The notes under the pieces were generated by a model. The model worked only from the letters and a program-made list of their open reading frames with translations, ran no database searches and was not told the origin of the DNA. Shown piece by piece: positions 39,201 to 52,129 of a stretch of 64,000 nt of DNA; the stretch's first letter is position 1, and each line of letters begins with the position of its first letter. A program made the position numbers and the translations under genes. Origin of the DNA: Lycocorax pyrrhopterus obiensis (taxonomy: Eukaryota > Chordata > Aves > Passeriformes > Paradisaeidae); NCBI GenBank assembly GCA_014706295.1, contig JACSVZ010000025.1, positions 1,932,501 through 1,996,500 of the forward strand, read 5' to 3'.

Positions 39201-42200
39201 GCTGAAAAGATTTGCACATCTTGAAATCCTGAGCTGTGAGAGGGCCCACCGTAATTTTTGGTAGCAACCAAGGTAAAGCTCTTTAGGGCAGGAAAGAGAT
39301 AAGGCCAAAGGCACACAGTGTTCCTTTACTGTAAGTCCTCCAACAGACCAGGTACAGTGTTTATCTGCAAAGGACAAGGCAAAAAGCATCCAACAGCTCC
39401 TCTTCCACAATAATTACTCAGGAAAAAAGCAGGCCCAGTGTCCATGAAATACATGTTTCGTATTCCTAACAGATCTCTTCAGTTTCCCCAAAATTAAACC
39501 CTGTAATAACAGAAAACAAAAGCTTTAACTGTACCATGCCACAAGAGGAAAGCAGATGTGTGCGGCCATGGCAAAGCCCCAGCTCGCAGTTACAGCTCTG
39601 ACTCACACTGTCACTGCTATCAAAAACATTAATCTTTCATGGGGATAGGAAAAAACTGACTCAGATCATGGAAAAATGCATTTGCATGATGCAAATCTAG
39701 TAGGTGTATTTTAATTCTCAGGGCTGGTGAAGGCATAGAGACAAGTAGTGGGGTGCCAAACCCATCAATTTACTCTACAAAATGGTTTTATTGTAAGTCG
39801 AGATGGGATGTCAGCTGCAACAGAACACTTCTGAAAGGATAAAATTAGAAAACATTTACATACACATTTTAAGGGAACAGTACCAACAGACTTTCCCCAA
39901 GCAGAAGAGCACAGATTATCTTAGACTGGTTTGCATGACTGGAACTTCAGCTGAGTGTTGAATCCAGGAGCTGATACCCCTCCTCTTGGAGGTGCCAAGG
40001 CTCCCAGCCACTTATCGCCCCTTCAATTTATCATTCAAAACCAGCCACTGGTTTTGGAACAATGCCTTAATCACTGTTAGCTTTTTGAAAAAAGTTAATC
40101 TAATTAACTGCTTGATGTATATTCCCACACAACAGAGAGCAAAAAATTCTCCTATTTTGGCATTCTGTTTTAATTCTTACCAGTAGCAAGGTGTAAGACA
40201 TGGTCAGATACTGCACCATCCTTGAAATCAACTTCTACACCTTCCTGGTACTTGATTTAACTTCCCTTGCCAAAAGATGGACAACACCTTAGCATGTACT
40301 TCTTGTTCCTCCGTGGTTCTGCAGAATTTTTGTACTTTTACACCATGGATACTAAGCACAATACCTACTGTTAAAGCAATATGGACCAAGAACAAATCAG
40401 AAATAATTGCTTAATTCCAAATATCTCAGTTGTCCTCGTTCAAAACTATAAAACTCAAAAAAAAGGTTTACAGCTTCCAAAGTGAGATGACCAAAGTCTT
40501 CCTCATGTCACAAGAGTGCCTTAGCATACAGAAGTCAAAAAGCCCCCCAAAACATCTACTGTAATGAAAAAGAGGTATATACGTGTCTACTACCTTTAGT
40601 TTAGAATATTAAAACCAACACAAAACATATCACAGAGCTCTTGTTCCCGTACTGTGAGGTCACAACAAAGAAAAAGCTGAAAACCGTTCGTTAAACCATC
40701 ACTGTTTTTCAGGAGTTGCTGTTTCTACATTTAAGGTGAAGCACAACGTGTCTTAGGGATTTTTGTTTGTTTTCCTGACTAGTCATTTGCATGGAAATTA
40801 AGAAGTTGGATGTAAAAATTCAGCAGTTGTGTTCTGACAGTGTGAAAGGAGACATTAGAGAGCCTGTGTGGGCTGATAGGAAGAATTACAGCCTGCAAAG
40901 GAGAGCCCAGCACACGGCAGAGGATGGAAATGTGTGCATCCAAACCAAGCCAAACCTGTTGATCACAGTGACTTCACAAACGTTCAAAAACTTCCCAGTG
41001 ATGGAACAGAACAAGGCACAGAACTTACCTATTTGGGCTGATGCATCTTCCCGAGTGTTTTTGCAGAGCGTATCTGTTTGAAACACCCAGGCATGTCCTG
41101 GAGTGGACAGAGTGGAGCTCTCCCATCTGGCAGAATTAAGCACTCATCTGCCTGACTGTAATAATTACAGATTCCAAGGCCACATTCATTAACTTCACCA
41201 GCAGCCACATACTTGCAGCAGACTCTCATGCAGCTCTGGCTTGTCATTTCCTCATGAAAGTGACACTTCTAGATTTATTCTTGTCTCTTATCAATCCTTA
41301 TATATGGCCTACACGAAGGGGCCTGCAAGACTTTCTCCTGTCTGATCTCAAATTGGCAGGAGAGTTTAATCCTACTTCAATCCTTTCTTGCTCATTTTTA
41401 TGGCAGGAATTGCACATCAGTTATGTCTCAGGCAAATGAGAGTTCTGGTCTCTGCAGCTGACGGACTCACAGCTGCCATGAAGCAGGTCTGGATACCCAG
41501 ATAATACACAGATAAATGGGGACATTATTAACTGCAGAAATGTCACAGAGCTGGAATTTAAGTCATCCATAGTGAAGTTTCTACTGCTAAATGCTCCCAT
41601 TGGCTTCAGGGCAATGGAAATTCATCTGCACAGCTCTGTAAATGGCCATGGCTGAGCGCAGACCCTTCTGACTGATGGGAAAAGCTGCGAGTTGGCAACA
41701 GCTTGTAATCCAAACGCTTGGGAATCACTGAGAGCCGACCTGGAGCTCTGTATGTAGGCACTGAGTGTGCTGGATTAATACAGCAAGATTAAAGCATAGC
41801 TACAACTCCTGCCCCAGATAAAACTTGCAGATTAAATGTCACGTTGTAGGTGTGTAGAACATGTTACCACTCCTTTCATTAGAAGTCAGTCTAAAAGTGT
41901 TTCCATTAGACACTGCTGTGATTAAACACTGATACTTTAATTCTCAGGAAAGAGGTGTCAGTGTACCAGGAGAAGAGGCAGGACTGTTGCAAGACTGCCT
42001 CATTTTGTGGTACACACCTGCAAATAAGCTTGGCAACATTAGCACTACGATAATTTTGTCTCTCAAATATTTAGTGTACAAGGTCTGATTATTAAAAAAT
42101 ATAGAGATGTTTTCATCTCTCAAAGATACATGATTGCAGGTGTTTGTATACAACTGCAGAAATCCAGCCAAAAGAAAACAAACTGAAGAAAAAAAGAATG

Positions 42201-45200
42201 AAGAATAAGAAAACAAACAGAAATTGGGATAGCACTGGTGTTTACTGAAGTTAAAGTATCTCAAACTGAACTGAAAACATACTTTTCAGAAAAAGAGGAA
42301 ATGCCAGCTATGGTGAGAACTTCATTAGATGTTTGACTAACATGACAGAGAGAGCTATTAGTGAAAACACGGAGATGAACAGACAAACTGAAGGTAAAGA
42401 GACGGCTGAAAGAAAGTAATTCATGTACTTGGAATAACAGATTAAAGAATTCACCTATGAAGTGCCACGAGAACTTATTTTACCAAAGATCTCCAAGACA
42501 CTGGCTCAAAAAATGCTGATCAAAAGGTTAAGATGCATCATCAGCACAACACACAAAAAGAAATTACTGAGAACTGGAGCCCCAGGAACAGAACAAAATT
42601 CATGGGAAATCCAACAGTATGAATTTAACAGTTGACCTGATACATTAGGGAGCTGGAATGGACTTGAGCTGTAAACTGTAAGCTAATGAGTTAACAGTGA
42701 CTTTGGAGTAAGATCTCCATACTATTAAATTAAATTAACAGCTAAGTAAAAGGCACACAGAACACCAGCCTACTGCAACGCTTAATTTTTTGCCAGGTAT
42801 TTGTCAGTATCTATTTTAACCTCCTGAAAGATTCTCAAGAAGGGAGGTTTGGTGTGTTTTTCTTCTCTGTGCAGCTGTCCCTTAATGTGTCTGTAAAGTA
42901 AACTGTGCTTAGATCTTTTCAGAGCATCTTGCTTTACCAGGCAATGTTTCACAAGGGACACCGTAGCAGCTAGGACGGATAGGGAACACATCAAGTGCAT
43001 CGAGCAGCACAACAGCTCCTAATCTCAGCATCTAATTAAAAGCAGAGATTACAATAATCAGGGCAGGACAGTAGTGCCTGCTGTATGTAAACTGATCTGA
43101 CGCCACAGACTGCTTTTATGCAACAGTAAGATGTTTCTTGAGACCATTTACAGATAGAGAAAGAAGATATATGTCCTTGTTTAAGACTCTCTACCTTTCT
43201 ACATAACTGAAGTTTGCTGGCTCCAACAAAACCCATGTTTCATGCAACAGTGATACTCTGAAATAAGATTTATCTGGGGAGAATTGTCTTGTTTTCCTCA
43301 GCCATGACAGTTTTTTGAGTTTTGGTGTGATCATTTGAAGTCGTCTCTTTTGGAGAACAGAATGTTACCATTCACTACTTCAAAGGACCTAGACTTCACT
43401 TGTTGCCTTTTTGAAGCTGCAGTGTAGTGTAGAAAGTTTATGTGCCTAATATAGCTTTCACATGGTTGAATAAGCAAACCAGATAAATGCCACCTTCCCC
43501 AGCCTCTGCTGCTTTAAACTTTGCATTGTAGGAATCTCACATTAGCATTCCATATAACAGATAAAAGCACATTTTCTGACAGCACTTAAAACTGAGGCTC
43601 GTTTAACAATATGAGCAGTAACTGTGAAAAGGTCTTGTTCCACACTGAATTTCCTTTATTCTCATAATAAAAATTAATGTGTGAACTTCACTAGTCAGAG
43701 TGTTTTGGGATATTTCACAGCAGATTCACTACCCTGTACTTTTGGTTTTCACCAGTTCTCCAAAAAAGCACATGAGCAAACTCCTAAATGTGCTGTCAGC
43801 ATATGAAATGAATCTGTATTGGGGTTTTTTGCGGTTTTTTTTTGGTAGAATAAAAGCAACAAGTGAATTGAGTCCTCATTGTATCCTTATGCAGGGAAGC
43901 GCCTCAGAATGTAATCAGATTATAGCGAACAGACTGATGTGTTACAGCCCTAAGGCACACATTCAAATTTAACCACGCTTTCCATGGCAGTGTTCATGCA
44001 TAATTTTTATGTGATCTCAGTAACTTTTTTATACTTTTGCTCCATGCAAATTCAGGTTAAATTTTTCCTAAATTTCTTAGTGTAAAAAAGCTGTTACATG
44101 ACCATTTCCCACTCTGTCTAATAAAAAGCGAGGCTTCAGTTTTATAGTCCTTGGTCTTTAACAACAGTACAAAAAACCTCAATTGAATACTAAATACTTC
44201 TAAGTACTGCAAATTGCCAAAAAATGTCCATATATTACTTTCATTTGCACGTGGCAGCAACTGCAGCAACCTGCTAATTTAAACTAATTGCAGAAAGCTA
44301 TTTTTTCTTGTTTTACCATGGCTACCCACAGCATTTGAGCCTTCACTTTCAGAAGCTCTGCAAGCATATCACCACAAAGTCAGGAAAAATATACATGATG
44401 AAGACTACTCAAACCAGCCTCCCAAATTAGTCACAAAAGCAAAAATCTCCAAGCCCTTTCAGGTGATGGCATGTGGAAGTAATATCAGGAAAAATGGCAC
44501 ACCAAAGCAGTATGGCTCAAGATTTTCTTGGTATCACTCCTCCACTGGATCCCTGAAAGAGTCAAAAAAGACAAAAATAGCAAAAGCTTCCCTATCTGTG
44601 GTTCCCCACACATTATTTTTTCCTTTCTTCCAAGGCAAAATCAGGGCCTATCTGGGTGCGTGACACCAAAAGCAGCTGAAGTGTAGAGTCCCTCCTCTCC
44701 ACTACCCCCCAAACCATGCCTCCCACCTCACTGTGTTCCCGCCTGTCCCTTGGAAACGACTCCCTTGTCTCCTCATTTGACAGAAATAAATGACTGGAAG
44801 GCATACCACAACCAGTAGGTTTGTGACAACCAAATTTGGCTAAGTGCTAGTTTTTACTGGTTCAGCACAAAGCTTACCTGTCAACTGACTGGTTGTTTGA
44901 AATAGTGAGGTTTATTACACAAAATGACAGCTTTTCTTTCTCACTTTTATTCCAGGAAGCATTACACCCTAATGAAATCTACATTAACTATAACAAATGA
45001 TTTTTTTCTGAAGGGCAATGCAAATCTGAACTCTCCCTGAAGCACGCCAGCCCCATTAACACCCCCAGTGCTGGAAGCAACACTGAAGAAAAGCCTTCGT
45101 AAAGAGCAGAAGGGAGAGATCAAGGCAAAGTCTCACATCCCGTACGATCCGAGGAGGAGAAAAGGCATTGCTAATCCAGACAGCATGGACTGCTGCCAGC

Positions 45201-46224
45201 CAGTCAAGGTGTCACAGACATATAAACAACAGCCACCTTCCCAACGGAAGCAGCTATAAAGAATCCCGAACAAGTTCAAGCAAGGCAGGAATGTGGTTGT
45301 GTCATCACCCTTTCAGCACTACGTGTACCTTTATTTTCCTAATGACTCATTTATGCAGATAAATGCCTAAAAGGAGTTCTTCTTGGCTCCGAAACCTAAA
45401 AGTCCTTGTATTTATCCACAAATCACGTTATCAGGTGAGCAGCAACTCCACAGGCTGTAGCTGTCTGCCCTTGTATGGCCAAAGCTGGCCTGGCAGAACC
45501 ATATCCACAGTTTGTGCAGGGCATAAGGAGAGTTTTGTTTTTGTTTTTTTTAACCTCCAGTATCTTTACTAACATTTTACAGAAACTTCTCACATTAGGT
45601 ATTTCAAAACAGGGGCATTTATCCACTTAAAAAACCAAAAACAAGATGTTGAAAGAAAACTGCAGGAACCGTTGGACCACAGAGCCCCAACACTGTCAGT
45701 ATCTGTCCCTAACACGGGAGCAACATGTCCCTTAACCCACCAGTTATTCCCAAACCCATCAGTAATTTCCAGGACTCTCAGGTCTCCACAGGACATGGCA
45801 TCTTCATGCTTCCAACGCCTTCCAACAGACTTAACTCTGGCAAGCATCCACCACAACTGTAGTTTTTCCATAATGCTCTCTTGGTAATATCCAAATACAA
45901 AATGCCTTATGAACTGCCATCTGTAGCTGTATTTATAAACGAAGATCTTCTTCGGTATCTCTACTTCCACTACAATCTCTCTCACTACAATTACTATGTT
46001 CGTTTGTACTTTGAATATAAAACATTATACGTAGTAAGTGTTTATAACATTGTCACAGATGAGCTACAAAGTATCCCTTAATTAGAAAGCATATCTCCCT
46101 TTATTCAGTCTTCTTGGGTAAAGCAAGCAAGCAAATGGTATGGTCAAATCACCTCAAAACGATATAGCAGAGCTCAAAGAAAAAAAACCCAAAGTGATGT
46201 AGAGCTGCCTCTGCAGACAGATGT

Positions 46225-46730
46225 ACTAAACAGACTGGGACAACACAGCCTGGAAAAGGAAAAGAACCCAATGAGAGAAAACTGAGAACATGGAAACCTA
46301 CAAAATCACAAATGAGGTGCTGATGGGAAAAAGATTCTTTATTCTTTCCCATAAAACAAAAAGTAGGAGGGACTCAATGAGACTACAGTTTAAAAAGAAG
46401 CAAAAAAACCCCAGAAGCCAGGCATTATTTTTGGACAAATTGAGGGATTCATCCCAGGGCATTCTGTGGAAGCTCCAGGTATAAACTGTTCAAAATATTT
46501 AGGCAAATTCCTCAAGGACAGGTCCAACAAGCACTGCCAGCTCAGACCCTCTTGCTCAGGACACCTCGAAACCCTTCACCACCAGGAGCTGGGGATGATG
46601 ACTGAGCTGTCTGGGGTAGCTCCTCCACTCTCCCCTAATGATTTACTTCTGGCCACTGTCACAGACCACATGCTGAGTCCAACATACTTTTTGCAGCCCT
46701 TATTATCCCATCGTTCACGTACTCTGATAA
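46225..46730 (+). mobile_element. Ancient reptile-type CR1 LINE 3' fragment, plus orientation
   Basis: A heavily diverged copy recognisable by the ordered landmarks of old sauropsid CR1 3' ends: AACCTACAAAATCACAAATG, a TTCTTTCCCATAA block, ACAAAAAGTAGGAGGGACTC, a TTGTGGAAGCTCC-like block, CTCAAGGACAGGTCCA, CCACCAGGAGCTGGGGATG, TTACTTCTGGCCACTGTCAC and an end near ATGCTGAGTCCAACATA. It is clearly older than the other CR1 pieces in the window. Boundaries are approximate. Confidence 0.75.
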
Positions 46731-49024
46731 ATCTGTTCATGTGAAATAATTATTTCCCCAGCTCTAAATTGGAACGCATTAAAAACATGCTATTTACAAA
46801 TAATGCACAGTTTAAGTCACTTCCTTAACCTGATTAAATGGAATGTAAGAATTAAATGAAATGCTGAGCATTTACATTTCCTGTCAGCCCATTTTATCAG
46901 GTTTGCAGCTCGTTTCCTACCACCACCATTTCATTTCGGCACCTTGCACAAAGCAGTCCTAGACATCTGCTTTCATCCAGAGAAACCATTAGAAGAATCA
47001 ATTTGCTCTCCAAGGCAAGAAGAGTGATGGACTCCTATGTTTACTTAGCAATAAGCACACAACTATTTAATTAGATCTAGATGCTGGAAACTGCATCTTT
47101 GAGGCAATAGCCACAGCCACAAAGAATGAAGCGTTTCAATTTGTTACATAAATCAATGTTTTCAGTATTTTTTTTTTTCTGCTTGTAACTGCTGACTTCC
47201 ATATGGAAACACTGCCACAGGTATAGAGGCACATCTCCCACCCAGTTTGGCTCCTGCACTCTCACACAACACTTCCTCAAAAGAAACAAGCAATTAAGTT
47301 GCTGCCCCTTCTCAGCCACATGCGATTCCAAGATTGATGTCGTATTTCAAGTGACAGACTGTGAACACGCTCTGCAACCGTGGCATTTAATTTAGGAGTC
47401 AGCACTTGACACATTGAAGTATTTGGAATTCCTGAAGTCTGGCTGTCTGCACAGTTGCATAATTTGAGCAGGGATAACCTACTTATAATCGGGAGAGGGA
47501 GAAGAATGTCAACAGACAATCCCTTCTACGTCAGGGGACATCTCCTTCCTCGTCACATGCCAGCAAAAGCATCACTGCTTTGTCACAGGTTGACTTTCTT
47601 TTTCTTTAAGCTAGGGGATTACAGTTCCTAAAAGGAGGGAAGCTACATATATCACCAGATGTTCTCCTAAGAATACACTCAGATGTTCTCAAAGCTCACA
47701 GAAAAACAAGTTTACCAGACAATGGATGAGGCCAGTGAAACACTGATGTGAAATACCCCACACAAGTGTGAAGGACCCAAGACTTGATGCTGGTCACACA
47801 AACACCTCACAGGGCACAAGCACCACACATCCATTCAAAGAAAGGCCATAAAGATACAAAATCGCCTTCCAGCAAGTCACAGGATACAACCAAAACCAAT
47901 GTCTGGGTGGTTGTTCACCCTCAGACAGGGGGAAGCTGTATTTGCTTTTGATCCTCTTGGCAAACAGCTGAGCAGACCCTCCGAGCAGCACAATTCCCTA
48001 CCGACACTGCAGAATGAAACCACCCCTTTGGAAAGTGCCAGAGTTTATGATTAACCTCGTGTTGCAAAAAACATGGCAAGGATTCAGTTTCACTCTCTGA
48101 CTACTCCTCTTACGTACTGCAGAAAGAATACTTAAGGACACTCTCTCCCCTCCAAACCTCACAGTCACTGAAGCGGGAATTCCCTCACCCTGGAAACAAA
48201 ACCAGGGCAAAACCTCCCAAGCATGATCCTCCCTCAGCATCCATGCATCATCCACCTGGGGAGACTAAAGTGGGGCTGGAAATTCCCTTCCCAGGGAAAG
48301 GGACTGCTTGGAGTGTTCACACCAATTAAAGCTTCGGATTAAAACCAGCTGTTTAAATAGAAGTAGTCCCCAGGGAGAGGCACTTAGAGCATTGTAACTG
48401 GTTCCTGGAATAAACAGTTTGACATCAATGGAGGCATTTACACTGGGAGAGCTGTGTCTGAGCTCCCAGGCTCAGCTCCATCTTCTTAAATAGCTGCACT
48501 TAAACCCAGGCAAGGTCTCCAGGCTCATCGCACCTTGGATCTGCATCACATGCAGACACCAAGCTGCAGTAAGAGACCTCGAGGGCAGAAGAAAAGCACA
48601 TTGCACTCCAAATACCCTGAAAGACTCCTGGATGCTGCTCTGTGACCTGCCTGCACAGGAGTCATTCCCACTCAGCATCACCTTGCAGGGTCCACAGAGC
48701 AGTGCCACAGGTGTGTCCCACATGTGACAAATAACACATCACCTTGTCTATGGAAACATCCAGCTCAGAGCTGGGGATCAGCTCAGGAGTGAACTGGGTG
48801 ACCTCTACCTAAGTAAGAGTTGCCGTGTGGATACCTGGTGGACACACCCCGAGAATAAATAAAATAAAAATTTTAAAAGGGGAGAGGAAAAGCGTCATAT
48901 CAGGCAGAAGCACAGGAAGAAAGAAGGGGCAAACATGTAACTAGGAAAACTGAGAAACTCCCCGTGTGGGGATGGCAAACCCAGAATATCAGCTGAGGAC
49001 AATTATGAAAGCAGGAGACTTCTA

Positions 49025-49365
49025 GAAACATCACAAAATGGTTTGGGTTGGAAGGCACCTTAAAGATAATGTCCAACTCCCATGCCACAGGCAGGGACAC
49101 CTTCCACTAGACCAGGCTGCTCCAAGCCCTGTCCAGTCTGGCCTGGAATGTTCCCAGGGATGGGGCAGCCACAGCTTCTCTGGGCAACCTGTGCCAGGGC
49201 CTCCCCACCTTCACAGGGAAGAATTTCTTTTCAATATCCCATCCATCCCTCCCCTCTGTCATTCTGAAGCCATTCCCCCTTGTCCTGTCACTCCATGGCC
49301 TTGTCAAAAGTCTCTGTCCTGCCTTCCTGGAAACCCTTCAGGCACTGGAAGGGGGGCTAAGGTCT
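49025..49365 (-). mobile_element. CR1 LINE 3' fragment, minus orientation
   Basis: The reverse complement of an avian CR1 3' end: ATGGTTTGGGTTGGAAGGCA, TAATGTCCAACTCCC, GGCAGGGACACCTTCCACTA, GACCAGGCTGCTCCAAGCC, TGGGGCAGCCACAGCTTCTC, and a CCCCTTGTCCTGTCACT block. It is 5'-truncated and has no intact ORF. Confidence 0.94.
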
Positions 49366-50584
49366 CAGAAAAAAATCCTGGAGTAGACAAATTATGTATA
49401 TGACCAGAAAAAGAGAAAGTGATGGTATTTCAGACCCATGGGATGCGCAGATACCTAGGAAGTGCACAGACTACTTAACTGTACTCTGCTGGACTGTTCA
49501 GCAAAGGAAACCCCAAAGTCAAAGCAAAAACCAAGGTAAGCTTAACCTGAGAGTCTCACACTGCAGGATCAGCAGGGCCCAGGAAGGACAAGGGTGGAAG
49601 TTTCAGCCATGGAAGATGTACCAGGCAGCCAAGAAGAGATCAGAGTGGGTACAGGGGTGACCTCTGTGGCACGTGCAGCAGGGAAGTGATGGGAGCAAGC
49701 ATGGGAACAGCTGCCACTGGGCGTCTGTGGGAACATCCCAGACATGAAACGACACACAGTGGAAGCCTCCATATGCACGAGAAGTGCCTGCCTGCAGAAA
49801 GGCCACTGGCCTGCGCCTTCCCCAGGGTGTACAAACACACACAACGCGGGATGCACTGGCTTCTGGCAGGAAATCAGGGGGATAACCCTGGTGAGTGTGG
49901 AGGAGGAGACAGACATCCCTCATCAGTGGGCAGAACAGGCTCCACAGCACAGGAGATGGGCTGGAGGAGTCATCCCTTAGGATGTGGAGGAGGATATGTC
50001 TTTCTGGGTGGGGAAAAACTCAGAAGCTTTTTGCAGACAGGTAGGAGCCCCCTGAGGTGTGGGATTGAACAGGCTGTGCTGGTCAAGCATAGAGTTCATT
50101 CCATCTGTGTGTGGAAACAGGTACAGCAGATTTTGGGAGGCACCGATGCCCTGCGTGTATTAAAGGAGACAACAGGCTTTTGGCAAGCAAGAAGCTGATG
50201 ATACCCTCCCAGAATCTGCTGATTATGTTTATACAGGAAAACGACTCTGGAGAGATGGAAGGAAAGCAGGAAAACACGAAGTGGTTCTTGGCAGATGAGC
50301 ACTATGACACCCTCATGGTGCGTGGACACAGAGGCAGCACAGCAGACCCTGGCAGATGGACACTAAGGAACATGCAGAAGGGGCTGTTGTAGGAGAAAAA
50401 TAAACAACAACAAAGGGACAGCCTAACAGCTAGTGGGAATCCCTCTACTTCCTCCCATAAGCCGGCACTGGAGGCAGCAGGTATCCCGTTGGGACGCAGG
50501 AAACAACACAACTTCCCCCCCACACCCCTTGAAACTACAGGTTTGCGTGTGTACCCACAGGCTTGGCCAGCCAACGCGGCTCCC

Positions 50585-50800
50585 TCGGGGCCGGGGACAC
50601 CCGCGGAGGGGTGAACACCAGCACAGGGGACACCCCCCGAACACGGGACACGAGGCAGGAGACACCCCTAAACACCGGAACAGGGGGCAGAGGACACCCA
50701 GAGGGAGGTGACACCCCCAAACACCGGCAGAAGGGACAGGGGACACCCCCGGAGAAAGGTGACACCCTCACACAGCGGCACAGGAGACACCCCTCGCCTC
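50585..50800. repeat. Degenerate GGGACACC-type minisatellite
   Basis: Irregular units of about 25-40 bp share GGGACACC / GGTGACACC cores and CAAACACCGG or similar linkers. Spacing and sequence vary, so the array is old or partly gene-converted. It lies on the intron side of the CpG island. Confidence 0.75.
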
Positions 50801-51105
50801 GGGAACCGTCGGTGAGGCGCGGGGGTGACACGGCCCCGCGGGAGGGGGACACACGGGCTGTGCACCACGCAATGGGATCCCCCGGGGGGGGTGAGCGCAG
50901 CCCCGGGGCCGCGGGGCACGGCCGGGAAACACGGGGGAAGGAACGGGACGGGACTGTAAGGGGGGGAGAGGGGCCGGAGCCAGATCCCTCCCGCCCCCCG
51001 CCCCTGAGGGGCACCAGCGGCCGCCGCGCCACCGACCGGCCCCCTCCCGCGCCAGGCCCGGCCGCGCTCCCCGGTTACCTGCGGGCGGTCGGTGAGGCCG
51101 GGCCG

Positions 51106-51120
51106 CTATCTGGGGGCCAT
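51106..51120 (-). promoter_or_regulatory. Four-codon upstream ORF in candidate exon 1
   Basis: ATGGCCCCCAGATAG on the minus strand encodes MAPR and a stop. If exon 1 is as proposed, the ZBTB44 leader carries two minimal uORFs, this one and that at 33253-33270. Confidence 0.4.
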
Positions 51121-51149
51121 GACGGCGGGGCGGGATGACCGGGATGAGC

Positions 51150-51345
51150 GGGATATTGTCGGGGGGGTGGGGGGGGGGGAGCGGAGGCCGCCGCCTCCCC
51201 CTCAGGCGGCGCGCGGGAAACCCGGGGGAGGGGGGGAAGGGGGGGGAAGCGGGGGGCGCGTGACCCCCCCGCGCGAGGGGCGTGAGGGGCGCGCGCGCTG
51301 CGCGTGCACGCGGGGGACGGGGGGGGACGGGGGGGGGGGCGGGCA
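51150..51345 (+). other. G-run cluster with G-quadruplex potential
   Basis: The plus strand has many runs of 4-13 G separated by one to a few bases: about 51158-51180, 51223-51263 and 51309-51343. The opposite strand is correspondingly C-rich. For a minus-strand transcript the G-rich strand is the template, so any quadruplex would form on template DNA behind or under the start region. Confidence 0.8.
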
Positions 51346-51437
51346 GCGCGCGCCTCCGTCCGAGCTCCCGCGCGCGCCGCCCGGGCACTTTGTTTGTGTC
51401 CCACAGTGCACCGCGAGCGGCGGCGGGGGCGGAGCCC

Positions 51438-51449
51438 CGCGCGTGCGCA
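51438..51449 (-). promoter_or_regulatory. NRF1 binding-site match
   Basis: The minus strand reads TGCGCACGCGCG, a full match to the palindromic NRF1 consensus YGCGCAYGCGCR. NRF1 sites are common just upstream of CpG-island promoters, which supports a ZBTB44 start shortly downstream on the minus strand. Confidence 0.6.
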
Positions 51450-51524
51450 CTGAGGGCCCGGCGGCGCCGAGCGGAGCCGGGCACCCCGCGGAGGGACCGC
51501 GCCGGGCAGCGGAGAGCCGGCGGG

Positions 51525-51790
51525 AAAGGGGGGTCCTGCTGCACCCAGCGGGGGGATACGGGGTCCTGCTGCACCCAACGGGGGGTCCTAGTGACCCCCA
51601 GCGCGGGTAACGGGGTTTACTGTCCCCCAGCAGGCGGAAAACGGGGCCCTAGTGCCCCCCAAAGGGGTCACGGCGGCCTAGTGCCGCCCGACGGAGCCTA
51701 AACAGGGTCCTGGTGCACCCCGCCAGAGAGGGGACGGAGTCCTAGCGCCCCACGAGCCGGGGGGAGAACAGGGTCCCAGTGCCCCCCATC
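51525..51790. repeat. Degenerate GC-rich minisatellite upstream of the promoter
   Basis: Units of roughly 27-50 bp share a core like GGGGTCCTGCTGCACCC or GGTCCTAGTGCCCCCC, repeated about eight times with decay toward 51790. The closest copies are the first two. Open frames crossing it are by-products of the repeat. Confidence 0.8.
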
Positions 51791-52129
51791 CCCACCCCGA
51801 GGGAGGCACCGGGGAGTGAGGGGCTCCGGGACACGCCGGCGGCGGGGAGTGCGGAGTGCGGAGTGCATCCCCCGGGCTGCGCATCCCTCCCCCCGAGCAC
51901 GGGGTGCCCCGGTGCACCGGGGTGCTCCAGCCGTGCGTCCCCGGGGAGCGGGATGCTGCAGCGCTGGCGTTCTCCTCCCCCCCTCCCCCCCCAATACGTG
52001 GTGCTCCGGTGGAGCGGGATGCTCTGCTCCTGCATCCTCCGGCCGTGGGGTGTCCGGCATTGCGTTCTGCCCCCCACAAACGTGGGGTTCCTGGTGCACG
52101 CACCACGCCCCAAAACCTCACAAACCGCC

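Larger units (their letters stand above)
33289..51078 (-). other. ZBTB44 intron 1, about 17.8 kb
   Basis: Placed between the candidate exon 1 donor GTAACC at 51078 and the acceptor TTTCAG at 33289. It contains an ancient CR1 copy (46225-46730) and a younger inverted CR1 piece (49025-49365). Otherwise it holds only short, unsupported open frames; I see no embedded gene. The region 49370-50550 next to the CpG island is unique-looking and unassigned. Confidence 0.7.
51079..51430 (-). other. Candidate non-coding exon 1 of ZBTB44 (5' limit unknown)
   Basis: The minus-strand donor CCGCAG|GTAACC at 51078 lies inside the CpG island, downstream of the NRF1 site. No in-frame coding link to exon 2 exists, so the exon would be 5' UTR. 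The upper limit given is only a bound set by the promoter motifs. Confidence 0.55.
50550..52120 (-). promoter_or_regulatory. CpG island with presumed ZBTB44 promoter
   Basis: A 1.5-kb region of very high GC and CpG density, unlike the DNA on both sides. It contains a good minus-strand splice donor (51078), a perfect NRF1-type site (51438-51449), GC boxes such as GGGGGCGGAGC near 51426, and no TATA box. It lies at the expected 5' end of ZBTB44. The transcription start is probably between 51100 and 51450 but cannot be fixed from sequence. The outer parts consist largely of degenerate GC-rich tandem repeats. Confidence 0.8.

Noticed and set aside
45881..46081. 66-residue Tyr-rich open frame
   Set aside because: AT-rich intron sequence, no domain, and its partner frames on the other strand are equally open.
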